DNA of 64,000 bases from Eopsaltria australis (taxonomy: Eukaryota > Chordata > Aves > Passeriformes > Petroicidae). Under the pieces are notes generated by a model. That model had not been told where the DNA came from and did no database searches. It saw only the letters and a program-made list of their open reading frames with translations. The DNA is taken from contig JAVTVJ010000012.1 of NCBI GenBank assembly GCA_034509425.1, positions 11,753,001 to 11,817,000 on the forward strand. Direction: 5' to 3'. The position numbers and the translations under genes are program-made. Shown piece after piece: positions 33,801 through 47,022 of the stretch. Positions within the stretch are counted from its first letter, which is position 1; each line of letters opens with the position of its first letter.

Positions 33801-36489
33801 GGGCCAGAAAAGTGAGTGAGTAACTGATAAACCACAGATAATATTACAAAATTGCGCTTCTTGACAGTGTCAGTTTATATTTTTTTTATTTCTTTTAGCT
33901 GCATGCAGTGTTGGAGGGTCTCTCGGGCAACACACTACCAGTGACATCAAAGGCACTAGTTTGGAGGCGATTGATATAAAAAACTCAACCTCTGGGAATT
34001 CCTGAAGTTCATTCATAAATGGATCAACTCTATAATTTAGAAGTGTCCAGATGAAATGAGAGTTAATGTGATTGTAAAGGACAGCTACATGAATTATTAT
34101 TGAAGAACAATAGAAAAATGGGAGTGAAAAAGAGGAGATTAGACTTGAGCAAAATGCCAAGAAAAGAAAAAGGACAAATATACTCCAAAACCACTCTGTG
34201 ATGCATAAAACACTGACCAAGAATATAACGCTAAAAACAGTTTGCATTATTACCTCTGATAAATCAAACTAGTCCTCGTGTTTATGAGCCTCAACTTTGT
34301 ACAGCTTCCATAAAAAAATACTGAATAAACTCTACAAGCGTAATAGTTTACTATTATTTTTGCAATGTTTCTAAAATGCAATCTAGTCTTGTTTTTATTA
34401 CACTTTTAGATCAGGAAAAGTGAAGTTTTCTCTTTTTATGATTTGCAGCACCCAGTCTTGTAAAAGATAAGCTACTACAGACTCCCAATCTTCAGATATA
34501 TATATTAATATATTACAGTTAATAACTATACTGATAAAAATGGCATTCGTGAAGCTAAGGCCTGAATATTAGCACTATTGTGCAGACAGAGGTCATTCAG
34601 AGTTCTCAATAACCCCTTTCACTGCACCTTAATCCGTACTTAATCCCCTGGCTATTATGGGCCCACAGTTTTCACACGCTGCTTTGCCAACACACATCAA
34701 TCCTGGTCTGTGAAGTGTCCCCTGTTATTCCTGTTCCACACCTTTCTTTAGGAGAAAAATATATGTCATTCTTAATGGTACAGTGAAATCTGTAATGTGG
34801 ATAAACTGCACCCAGGGGTTCAGATTGAAGCCATTAAAATTATTTTCTCTATGAGTCTTGATGCAGAATTGGAGCACTAATCTCCAGAGATAAAGGGCAT
34901 CTAGCTGATTTACCACTTCAGTCCCCACTTTTAGCTTTGATTTTATTATTTGTTTGCTCTGTAACTTTTATCTATATTCTAGACCCTCAAGCATTAAGAA
35001 GATCTTGGCAACATAACTGTATCAAACATACTGTGTCTGACTGATAACACTGAAGAGTTTAGAGCATACCTTCATTATCCAAACTGGAATTAGCTGACTT
35101 TTTGTGGCTCAGATTATATTGATATAAAATAGGCTATTATACAGTAGGAATACAGCATTTTAAAAACTTGTGGAAGGGACACAATTCAATACAAGCTTTG
35201 TATTGATTTCTCCAAGCAGGAATTATGATCAAAAACTAATTTCAAGCTGGGTTAAGTTTCTCTAAGATTGAATAAAACTTTCTATTAGTTCAATTACTAC
35301 ACATCAGAGAGTGAGTAGCATTCAAAAAATAGCAGCTGGTTTAGAGTGATTTCTAGATCACTGAGATTCTCTTAAGAACAGCTTCTAGTATTTACAACAT
35401 GCATTCAAAAAAAACCTCAAAGCTTGGTGTATCACTTTAAAATTATTCTTTTTCTCCCTATAGTTAGTAACTTTGATTTTCATATCTTCTTGTTAGTGGA
35501 CTAGGTGGAAGAATACAGATATTACATGCTTTTCTTTTCATGTCTGTATAGTTTCTTCTATGTAGGAATAAAGAGATTTTAAATATTGGAATATCTACAT
35601 TGAAGAAGCAATTAAAAGGAAAAAATGTGTCATTTTTCTTATGGTTGATGTCTGGCAATGAATTCAATGACTTCACTATACCCTTAAGGGACACTGAGTG
35701 TGAAGAACAACACTTCTGGAGACAGGTTTTGAAACATTGCATAAATCATGGTCTCCTGAAACAGTGGATGTAAACTGTTTCGATGGTTCACTGAAAAATC
35801 TTTCAGTGGCTGTTTGGTATAAGAAATGCTATTTTCCTCCCTTTCTATTTGTCTTGGATGAAACATATAATGACTGAGACATTGATTAGTGATTTGGGAG
35901 AACTTGCAAGAAGAAAGCAAAAAGGTATAGCAAAGGAACTGCAGTTCCTCACAGGTAGCTCAAGAGACAAGCTATGATCCATTTGTCTTTGTCATATTTC
36001 CATCAGCTATTTCCAGGTATCTGCAATAGCATGATCTTATTGCCAAGAAATATCAGTACATAAAGTATTGCACGTGGTTGCGGGCACAAACTCCTAGTAA
36101 TGACTAGAAGAGTTGCTTTTGGTAGAGAAATGTTTGGGGTGAATTCTACAATTTTGTGACTGTAATTGTATCACAAAAGATGCACTGAATGTGAAATATT
36201 TCCTCAATAAATTTCTCCTTTGGACCCAATCAATTTATTCTTCTGAGGTATAGGTATCACACCCAGAGTTTTGATTCCTACTGTAAACAAGGGTACTGCT
36301 AGTCAGGACATGTCAATCTTTTATCAATAACATTTTAATTCCACAAGTTGCAACAAGTCACAGTGCTTTTCCAGTCTTTGGATGAATTAAAGTTGCATCT
36401 AAAGAAAGATAATTATATGCATCTAAATCCTATGCATGAAAATGCTCATGCTCTTAACTATGCTTAAGATCTTGTTCCCTACAGTTTCC
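30831..36489. other. AT-rich noncoding DNA
   Basis: The longest frames (139 codons plus at 31183-31602; 125 codons minus at 33870-34247) are rich in Phe, Leu, Ile and Lys, as expected of AT-rich DNA, and have no recognisable domain. No repeat family was identified. Confidence 0.6.
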
Positions 36490-36825
36490 TTCAGAGGGGA
36501 AGTGGAGAGGGAGGTGCTGATTACCTCTCTGGGATCCAGTGATGAAACGTATGGGAATGGTTCAAAGTGTCACCAGTGATAATTCAAATTGGACATAGGG
36601 AAGCATTTCTTTACCAAGAGAGTGGTCAAACCCTGCAACAGGATTTCTAGAGAGGTGACAAGCCTGTCAGAGTTTAAGAGACACGTGGACGATGCCCTTA
36701 ACAGCACGTTTAACTTTTGGTCAGCCCTGAATTAGTCAGGCAGTTTGATTAGATGATGGTTACAAGTCCCTTTCAACTGAAATAATCTAGTCTGTTCTGG
36801 CCTAGTTTAGTCTTTTCTATATATG
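36490..36825 (+). mobile_element. CR1 LINE 3' fragment, old
   Basis: Reads in the sense direction as CR1: GGATCCAGTGATGAAAC (near 36531), then ATAGGGAAGCATTTCTTTAC, AGAGAGTGGTCAAACCCTG, CTAGAGAGGTGACAAGCC, TTAACTTTTGGTCAGCCCTG and TCCCTTTCAACTGAAATAAT (ends near 36788). These are the blocks at the end of ORF2 and the short 3' UTR. Frames are broken and the terminal octamer repeats have decayed, so the copy is old. Confidence 0.85.
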
Positions 36826-39800
36826 TGTTGGAAGTGTTCATAATTAATCCATATTTCTTTAAGTAGTAAAAACATTTCAATGTGAATGAAATTCTTTATG
36901 TATATTATTGACTGAAGCCCTCTATTTATGCAAATAAAAGTTACAGACTCAAGAAGTATCAAAGCGAGCTTTCTATATCACATATCAGACAACTCATTCT
37001 GTCTTTCCTAGGGACATAAAATGCATCCTCAGCTGGAGAATGGCTGGTTTTTTGTTGTGTTTTTTTTAAGGAAACTTAGTGTATGAAAGCTGAACAAGAG
37101 AAATAAAAATACTTTAAAAACTCAAGCCAAATAACCTACAAACATCCCCAGCCAATATAAAACAACACCAAAAAAGCTCCACCTCACAACAAGCCAAGAA
37201 ACCAAACGTCAGTTTATAAAAATCACTGTGAAGGAGGAAAGGTATTGAGCAAGTTAACTGTGAAGTTGTTATCACAGCTCCTTGTGCTATTTCAAGTCTA
37301 CTTTCTGTACTATTGCTGCTACTGAACTGATCCATGGGAAAAGTGAAAACAGGCCAGAAGAGACCTCTGCAGGATCTAATCGGATACCTCGGCACTCAGT
37401 GTGCAGTTCTACATTGATATTCCTTGACACAGAACCTTGTGCACTGTTTACTGAACTTAGAGGAAAGTAGCATTACTCTGAGGGCCTGGAAACTTTAAGA
37501 GGGACTGAAATTAACATATTTAAGATACTAATTAGGAGTCGTTTCTAGTCACAAAAGAATAGGAAAGCATAGTGAGAACAAACCCCTCCCCCAAGCCATC
37601 TGTAGGCAATGTAATGTGACATTATGAATCACATGTGTAAGGCACTATGAAATAATTACCTGCTTTTATGAGAATTGAATTCACTGACCTTGGAGGTCCT
37701 TGTGAGTCTATATTTGGTGTCTCTTTTTCATCACAACAGTGGGAAGGGTGCTCCTGCCTTCATCCCTTGTCTGACACTGAAACTTCTTCATTACACAATC
37801 ATCTAACCCTATAATTTGATATTTTCTTTTTTTCCTTTTTTTTCTTCCTCTTTTTTAAAATTTATAATTTAATAAAGTTTTATAACAATTTCATGTTTTT
37901 TACACAAAAAATTTCATGCTTTTCACATCAAAGTAAAATTTAATTTTATTTGAGTCGAGTCTAAACTCACGTAGAACAAGGAGATTCATAATCAGAGCTG
38001 TTCCTTCATCCCTGTTTTAACACAAGGTATTATGATAATAGGTGGGCACTTGCCAAATCTAGAAATTTTGTTGTACAACTGTGCATTTTAACCAAGTCTG
38101 AGACACAAAAGTAATACGGTATGACAGAAGGATTTCACATAATAACTTTGCTATGTCAAGTTGGTAGCACAGTAGCAGCTAAGTAAATATGGATGCTTAA
38201 TGGAGTATACTGCTAGAGCATTGTATATCAAATTAATGGCCCCATTTATAACTTGCATTAAATTTTCCATCATCTTGTCTTAAGACCGGAGGCTATTTTT
38301 TTAAGTTGATATGAAGTGTTCTTTTTTTACCTTCCTCTCTCAGTACCAAGATTAAGCACCACATTCTGAGCTGGCATAAATTGCTACCACCCTTCTGAAA
38401 GTAATGAAGCAATTCAAATTTACACTAACTGAAGATTTGTCCAAATAAAATTAAGATCTTGATCTCTAAAGGGAAGTTTGTACACAGTTTCTCTGACTAC
38501 AGCAGTAGTTGGGAGAGTGAGAGCATTTTAGGATTTAGGCAAAGGTGACTTATTTGTACACTAGCTTTTGTAATTGGGAAATTTTATTTCCTTGTTAGAG
38601 GAAGCAATTCCTGTTGGATCATCCACAGGTTGCCAGGCTGTAAAAGATAGGATACGAGCAATTATAAACAAGCCACTTTTGTATACTGACAGTGAAAAGG
38701 AAAAGAAAGCAGAAGCAAAAATGGCCAGCCAAAAAAACCCACAAATAGAGCCCCACAAAAAAACAAAAAAACACCACACAAAAATCCTGAGTTTTAAGCT
38801 CAGGAAAAGTGTCTGTTAATGTACAGTATTCACATTATGCATCAATATATATCCATGCCTAGGACAAATACAATTTAATAATTCATTGTATCATACTATG
38901 ACATTACTAGGCAAAGCTCTGCATAGTTCCCAACTGCAAAGTTCTAGGCATCAACACTGGAAATACAATGCACAATCAATGATCAACAACTTTTCTTAAG
39001 TAATAAAAAAGCATATGAGAGCAGTTCTGGACCCTTACTTGACTTCATATAGTTTCTCCCTTCACAGAACAACTTTACTAAATAATCAAAATGGGTTTAT
39101 AAGCCCTGCACAATGACATGAGATCCCAGAGTCATTTGTCTACAATCAAACAATGTGACCTTTACATAAACTTGAAGTCTTGACAGTCAAAATGACTGCA
39201 GATCAGTTTATGGCATCGCTGTGCTGTAGTAGCAGATGTTTGCAATTGTACTTGTTCCACCACTTCTCTAATGATGTGCAATTGTCTTGAGGGAAAAACG
39301 AAAAGCCAACTTAATTTAAGGATCAAAAAAGTGTTTGTTTGAACAAATTAAAAGATAGACAAAGCAGACAGTATGGGATCTCTAAATAAGGTAAACCTTA
39401 AGGGATGAATTAGTTTGACTATATCTTTCATTAAGCTTACAGAAAAATAGAGCTGCCAAAAGTACATAATAATATGAATGAGTGTATCTCTTCATATTTT
39501 GCTGTTTCATCTCAATCAATATTAACTTAATATTAGCTCAACATAAATCTAGCTATTCCGAAATGTATTTCAGATTCACTTCCCTGCAATGAAGGATGCT
39601 TTCATTTTCTGCTTCACAGAGCACTAAGGGATGCATTTGCATCATACCTTCCTCATTTCACCTCACTTTCCAACACCGTTATTATTTTGGTGACATCTTA
39701 TCCTGTTTCCAGTGATGCACAGCCCATAATTGTGCTCATGGGCCAGAAGGAAAGGAAAATACATCAAGTTAACAGCAATTTTGCAACTGACTTTTAAGAA

Positions 39801-40390
39801 ATGAGAGGAATGAGGGGAAAAGTAAAAAAGAAAACCTTAAAATACATTCATTAGTATTTTTTTAAATTTAATATTATTGAAAGGTTGTTTCATCTAGAAA
39901 ACATTTGCTGTGTGGTGCAGTAAAATATCTCTTTATAAAGTTACATTTTGAAATAATTTAAATTTAGTGCTTTTAGATTTGTATTTCATTTCCACCCCCT
40001 CTTCCCCCCTTACCCTCCACTCTCTGTTATATTAGGACTGTTTGGGAAGCAGATTAATGACTTAATGCATCCTCCTATTTTGATCTCTTATCAAGGTTAT
40101 TCAGCATTTGCTAGTATCTATGTTAAAAAAAAAAAGTCTTTTTAAACACAGATATTTCTTTTCTGAATGTCTTAGAACCACAGCAGAAACGGAGCCAACT
40201 AACAAAAGAGAACATTGAAAACAGACAATCTATTTTCCAAGGCTCACTAATCCAAAAGCCCTCTCTACCTTCTCTTCACTGTTGAGAATAAATCTGCAGA
40301 GCAGCAAATGCTGGAAATTCCACATGAATCTTTCCATTACTCAGAAATATTTCCTTCTTCAATTTCTTGGTGGGAATTTGCTGTTAACCC

Positions 40391-40410
40391 TTTTTTTTTT
40401 TTTTTTTTTT
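40391..40410. repeat. Poly(T) run
   Basis: Twenty consecutive T, without a recognisable retroposon next to it. Confidence 0.85.
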
Positions 40411-43043
40411 AATACTATAAAGTCAAACCAGTGTTTGAGGAAGAACAGTTGTTGACAAGATTTTCAAACCCAAAAACTATTTACTCTCTAAGCTTGTACC
40501 TCAAGTATGAAATGCCCTTCTACCACGTGGTCTACGTAACTCCTTCCCACCCCTACCTCCAAGAAATGAATATACTTAGAAGTGTGCATGCATACACACA
40601 CTCACACCCACATACAAATCTATAATGATTCAATTATCATTCTTCAAGTCTCTTTTAGATGTTGTGTTCCAGGTAGAAAAAGCTATGGAACAGTAGTCTA
40701 GCTAGGCCCCTCCAGACACTGAATTAGCATCAGGCCACCAAACAAAAGCATCTGTTTCACCTCCACATCTTTACAATAACTAAATTCCTTCAGAAGACTC
40801 TTTTATACCAAATACATTTAATACATGAGAGCAAAAAATTTGAATAACTTAATGAGTCCCAGAAAATAATGTTGCAAATAGAATAGCCTCCTGGTATAGC
40901 AGATACTTACAGAAAATGCCAGTTATACAAGGAAGTGGACTTCACTGTCCGTTACAGAGAAAAAGTCTATAATGTCATTGCCATTCTAACCAGGGAAAGG
41001 GAAATGGTAAGATGGGACGTTTTCCTAACTGCAAATCTGGAAATGGGTCTAATTCTAGCATATTATTGGTTTAAGAAAATTAAACTTAACTATGGTATGA
41101 TATAGCAAAACCAGCAAAGCATATAAATCAGTCCAGCTAAATTTTTTCACTACTAGTAGATTCACAAACATCTCTTACCTATGGACAGACTGGGATTATT
41201 GAAATACCCACAGCACAGTGTTCAAGACTCAGGGTGAACATTTCTTGCACTTTAGCTCATTCACAAAAAAAGCCTTCTCTGACAATAATAAGTCATGAAA
41301 CTGTGATATTTTTTCAATGAATAAGCCACTTCTGAACCTGATCTCTTTCTTTGCTTACCAAGAACCTCCGTTAAAGCCAACCCACGACAGTCATCAAAGA
41401 CATCAGTTTCTTGTTTCGATGGCTAAACAGAGTCCTTCTTCCAGTTACACATAATTCAATATACTGATAAAGCTGATCCACTGTATTTGATTTTTTACCT
41501 GTGCCAGACTTGAACAGATGATTTATAAAGCAAGCCTATGGTTATAAGAAAGGAGACCACATTCTCATTTGTCTCCACACTGAACTTTTGGGTGTTGTAC
41601 TGAGTTAATGAATTTTCAGCATTTCCTCACAATGTGCATTGTGTGTTAAGGTACTAAACCACTACAATGCATAAATATGACTGAACATGTGACTTGATTC
41701 TCTGACATGTTAAGCAGGACTGATAAGAGCATTTTCTGTGAAGTTTACACCTCTAGTTACCATTGAACTACCAGACACATCAATAAACAGAGAAGGCCCC
41801 ACAGCTGCATGGAATGCTGTTGTTCTTGATGGGTATTTAACTTTCTTCAAATTTAATGGCAACAAATTACTCAAAGTCCATGTTCTCATTAGACTAATCT
41901 AATCTCAGCAATTTAGACTTGTGGATACTGATTTGCAAAAAGAAAAAAATATCCCCTTTTGGCTCAAGGTGCTCATCTGCCATCTGGAGCAGCTTCCCCA
42001 GTCTCATCCATTATGTAAATGAGATGTAGTATTCGTTATGTTTCATCTACTGATACTAATACATTAATGTGGATGTTACAGCTTAAACCTCTGAGAAGGA
42101 ATTGGCTTCACATCACTCACTGGCTTGATATCACATCCCATTACTTTTAATGGCTCTGTGGCATTAAGGCCACTTGATTTTTAATAAAGCACATTTCTGT
42201 GATGTCAGTAAAATGGTAGCTACCCCTCTTCATCTCCTTAACTTTCCTTTTCTCTTCCCAAGGGATTATTGTATTTCAGACTATTGCATATCTTATTTGT
42301 TCTATGAAACTAGTTTCTTCATTTACCTTCATGTCTTTTTACTGTTTTAGAATAAAAGAGGTGAAAAGTTTTTTGTCTATCCTTAGGTTAAGGAAGGTGG
42401 TGAAAATGTCAGGGAAATTGTTAACAGAATAAGTAAGGAGATATAGACTGGAGCTGAAAACCAGTTCCGTTCAATGTTTCATTTGTCTTTGATTTTTGAT
42501 ACGTTAAATGAGACAAATTCAATCTGGTAATGTGATACCTGTGTAAACAGCCCTTAGTCACTCAAGTGAGTAAGTTGAAATCAATGTGTAAATAAGCATT
42601 ATGGTTATGCTCTTGAAAGACATAGTTTGAAAATGTTGCCAATGCAGTCAGTCACATTTACAGCTATGAAGTACCAGCCAGGACTGAGCCCTGACAGAAT
42701 AGGACAGCACACTTTGATGGAAACAGTAAGCATATTCCATTCCAGGACCATTTACCTTTTAAATGAATACTCACTACATGCCAGGGATTTAACACGCTTG
42801 CTCAATATTCCAAATCACTATAGTGTAAAAGAGGAAAGAAAAGTATGAAGTGCAATTAAAATCTGTCATTTAGCATGGATAATTTAAATATGATTCTTCT
42901 GTATTAAAAGACCGCTTGCCAAAATCAGGGTGGAAATGAACTTTAAATGCTATATGAGCTTTCACTGAGCTTTATGAAGAGAACTATCTGACTAGAAAAT
43001 ATAACCAAATTGGTTTTTTAAGTTATGGAAATGCATTGCAATC

Positions 43044-43120
43044 AGTAAAAGTAAAAGTAGTAAAAGTAGTAAAAGTAGTAAAAGTAGTAAAAGTAGTAAA
43101 AATAGTAAAAGTAGTAAAAG
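43044..43120. repeat. 9-bp tandem array
   Basis: Seven near-perfect copies of GTAGTAAAA from 43057, preceded by shorter related units. One unit has G to A. Its regularity suggests recent expansion and likely length polymorphism. Confidence 0.9.
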
Positions 43121-46100
43121 CAGAAGATGCAGCTGCATTGAATGAGGTAAACACATATGAATATAATAAATAATTTCAAAACTCTATTTGTTTCTGTTCA
43201 ACCCTTGACTACTTGAGCAGATCCAGTGTCTCCAGCAGGACTGTTGAAATGACAGAAGACAACCGCGTGTAATTACAGGAAGTCTTCCTTTGAAGATGAT
43301 GGTTTTGATAGAACATAACAGTTCATAATTTTTAGTATTTCATGAGAATGCAGCATTACAATAATTTAATAAAAATACACAAGTAGGTTTCAAAGTGAAA
43401 GAATTAGTTGGACCTCAGTTCTTCCATTGTGAAGTTGGTTCATCAGATCATAACTTACAAGATGTAATAATATAAACTTTGGTATTAGGACAGATATAAC
43501 CATATTATTTTCCTCTTTTATATTATTCTTCCATTTTCTCTACTTGCCATCTTGAAACAAATCATAATGTTTTGTCTAAGAATGAATTTGAGAGAAAAAT
43601 ACTTTTTTGCATTCTCCATTTTATAGTAAACACTATTAGCCGACATTCATTTGCATTTTAAGTTTAAAGTCAAAATGACGATAGATATAAATTATTTTTC
43701 TGAAGAAATTATCTCCTTTCACATCATAGAAGAGTAAATTCTCTTCTCTGATATCAGGAACTGTAAACAAACTACATTATACTATTCTGTAGGACTACCT
43801 TTCATGTGTCCTATGGTTGACTTAAGGATGGTTTAATATTGGCATTGTTTGCATGTTCAGCATAACCATTTTTCTTTACACCATGCTTTAGTTTAGCAGG
43901 GAGAGGGAGATGTTAGCAAATGCATTTTTTTCCTGTTTGTTAGACAGGTTTTCTTGAATCTTAGATCTGCTATTCTTTATCTGCTTTTCTTGAATTTAGT
44001 TACAGGGGTGGCATTTAGCTTCATGGCTAAACTATCGAATTCAGTGTTGTTCTTTACTACACATATCCTATTTGAAAGTTGTTTGTGTGGTAGTATATGA
44101 TGTGCACTTGCTACCTTCAACAATACCTAATTACAAACACAGTTCTCCCTCAACTGAGAGCTGGAGACTTTGAAACAAGCTATGATTTAATATTGTCATC
44201 AAATGAGCTTGCAAAATTTAAAGCAGAATTGGGTTCAGAGTTTTGCAAGGGAAAAATACTGCTGTTTTTATTGCTTCTGCTTGCTATATTGTTATTCACT
44301 GATGCTAAATTGAAGGTATGAAATGTCAACAGTACCAATTGACTGTTTAATTAGACTTGCAAAGATGTCTTATAATTGTGCTCTTATTTCAACCAGTTGC
44401 AAAAGTTTAATACAGATTCAAATAAAACAAAAAATAAAGTAAAACCAAACTATTTTAAATACATTATTTGAAGCTGTCATGTTGAAGTTAAAATATACTG
44501 ATTAATTCTTGACTGGAATGTTTTACAGAGCAATACAAGCATAGAAACAGAAGATTATCAACATCAGCGCACAGCTCGAAAGAAACAGGCTGGTAACACA
44601 CTGGTTTCAAAACAGGCTAATTTGATCAGAACTAAACTGATAGCTTGGAATTTCTGCAGCAAGTGCAGTTTGCAATGTCAGATTAATCTCACTGAATTCA
44701 AGCTTGTGTTGTACTTGTTCACAAAGAGACACATTCACTAACTCAGATTCAGCTTGTAAATTAAGAATAGAATCAAAATATTTAGGACCTGGGGCATTAT
44801 TTTAGTTTTGTAAAAGGAATTAGCTTTCCATTCTGCAATATACTGTAAAATAGATTGCACCCATGGCAATAAATATAGTGAACACAGGAAATAAAACCTT
44901 CATTTTGTATATCTCAGTTTTGTATATCTGCCTGTTTTCCATCTGCTTAAAGTGCAGGATGGGCTATTTTGGTCTATATTAATAGAGGATTGAGTACCAG
45001 CATGCTCCCAATCTTAAGCATTCTCCATGCCAGAATGTAGTTTTTTCTCCAAGCACTGTGGGTACTGAACAAATTCAGACTTGACAATGGACTTAGAGTT
45101 GTGCTTGAAAGCCATGCAGACAATCAGCAGTGGGCTACTTTGGTTCCTCAGGTAAGTGAATTAGTATTATATACTTGCTATTGTTTATGTATTTTATTTA
45201 TTCTGTTGGGTTCTAAACATTACCCTGCAATGAGCCATGTGTGACACTATCTGTGCTTCAAGATCATGATATGATTTTGATTATCAGTGTTAGCAGATTT
45301 GAATGAAGAGGGAGAGCTTTTCAACTCCAGTTACAGACAAGACTTCTTTGGCTATTTAAGAAGGATTAATGAAAGATAATTTTATAGCAGGAACATGAAA
45401 GATCTTGGCAATTCTAAAACAGGCTTAAAATTCCATAAAAATCCAGATTCTGTTTCTATATGCACAATGATGGTATGAGTGTTCAATTAAAACAAAAAGT
45501 ACAATCAGATTATAAAGATCTCTGAATAATTGTTCTGAATTACTGGTTCTATCTAAGGAAAGGGAAGATAGTGAAAATGGTCTGTGAAAGAAGCAAATCC
45601 TGAAAAATGTTTTAACCTCTGCTTGCAAGCTGAGGAGACAAGTTTCCAATGAAACAAGGCTGCCTGTCTGCAGAGCAACTTAGGGGCAGATTCTGAAAAA
45701 CTCTAAGAGTATACATACTGAAGAAACCTTCCTGAAATCACACTGAAGCCTTTCTGGATGGATGGGACAAGGCAGATTCTATGTATTCACACCTGTCAGT
45801 TAGCTCAGAACAGTGCCGTACTAAAGCCCAATGTGTAATAAACACATTGCCATTATGTGAAAAAGGGTCCCTACTCTCTGAGAAAATGGGTCTCTATCTT
45901 GCTTTTGCCCTCATCTTGCTTTTCTATCTTAAGTACAGATTCTTAATGAGGTTGACATATGTTGCAATTTCTGCACTTGCTCCTAGTAACAATCTTTAAA
46001 TCTTTCTGGTCTTTTTCCAACAAACAAATTTTAAAGAAACTACTGGAAAACAGCTAACAGCTCATAGAGCAGAACTTCTGTGTAGGGAAAGGCAGGGCTG

Positions 46101-47000
46101 GCTTCCCTTTCCAGTGAAAACAGCCATTCAAAGTCATTTGTCCAAGAATCATCTGGGACTGGTAAGTCTCTTATTACAAAAACACAGATGTTGGGGCTGG
46201 AAATTAATTTACTGGCTTTGTTTGTCACCTTCTGGAATGGAATTAAACCAGTGCCCTGAAGACTGCTCTCTGTAAAGACTAGTCTGTTTTCTATTTTGCT
46301 GGTTTCTTCTTCCCTCTTCAACATCCACACAGTCTGAAAATGACTTCCTCCCTGCTTCTATAATGCTGAAATCCACTGGTGCTCTTGCTTTCAGAGAGCA
46401 GGAGGAGGCAAAGATCTCGGTCTGCAGAAATCTTTGGCATACCAGTTTACTTGGTGCTACCTTTTCTTCAAACAAAGCCATGTACCGAATACAAAGGCAA
46501 TTTCAAATGTCTGCAGTGTGTCAATCAGCATCAGTACACATCACAGCAGTTTCAGCAAATTGTTTATTTCGGTACATGACTCATTGCTGCAGGTGAGCAG
46601 TGCCTGAGAGCATACTGGCAGGATTGCCCCTAGACAGAGAGTTGCAGACAATGCCCTACTTTGAAAACACTTAAATCTCATTCTCTTTCTTTGCAAACAG
46701 TTCTAAATTGAAGATTATCAGCTGTGTAAAATCCAGACAGGGAATTTCAAGCTGCTGACATTGTGGCATTGAATATACAGAGCTCAGCAGCAAGACGCCA
46801 GCAGCAATCTGAAACAACCTTCGCTAGACCCCCCTCTAATAACTACAGATTCAGAACGTCATCGGATGTGCAACCTCCCAAGGTTATTGAATAACAATTC
46901 TATTTCTGCTAATAGTAGATGCTCCTAGCTCTTTTATAATTAGTCACTGCGGAGGTTTTATAAAGGGTATTGAATTGAAAGTTATCACTGTGAATGAAAA

Positions 47001-47022
47001 CACACACACACACACACACACA
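47001..47022. repeat. (CA)11 microsatellite
   Basis: Eleven uninterrupted CA dinucleotides. Confidence 0.95.

Noticed and set aside
33870..34247. 125-codon minus-strand frame with hydrophobic stretches
   Set aside because: Hydrophobicity follows from T-rich codons; no family resemblance.
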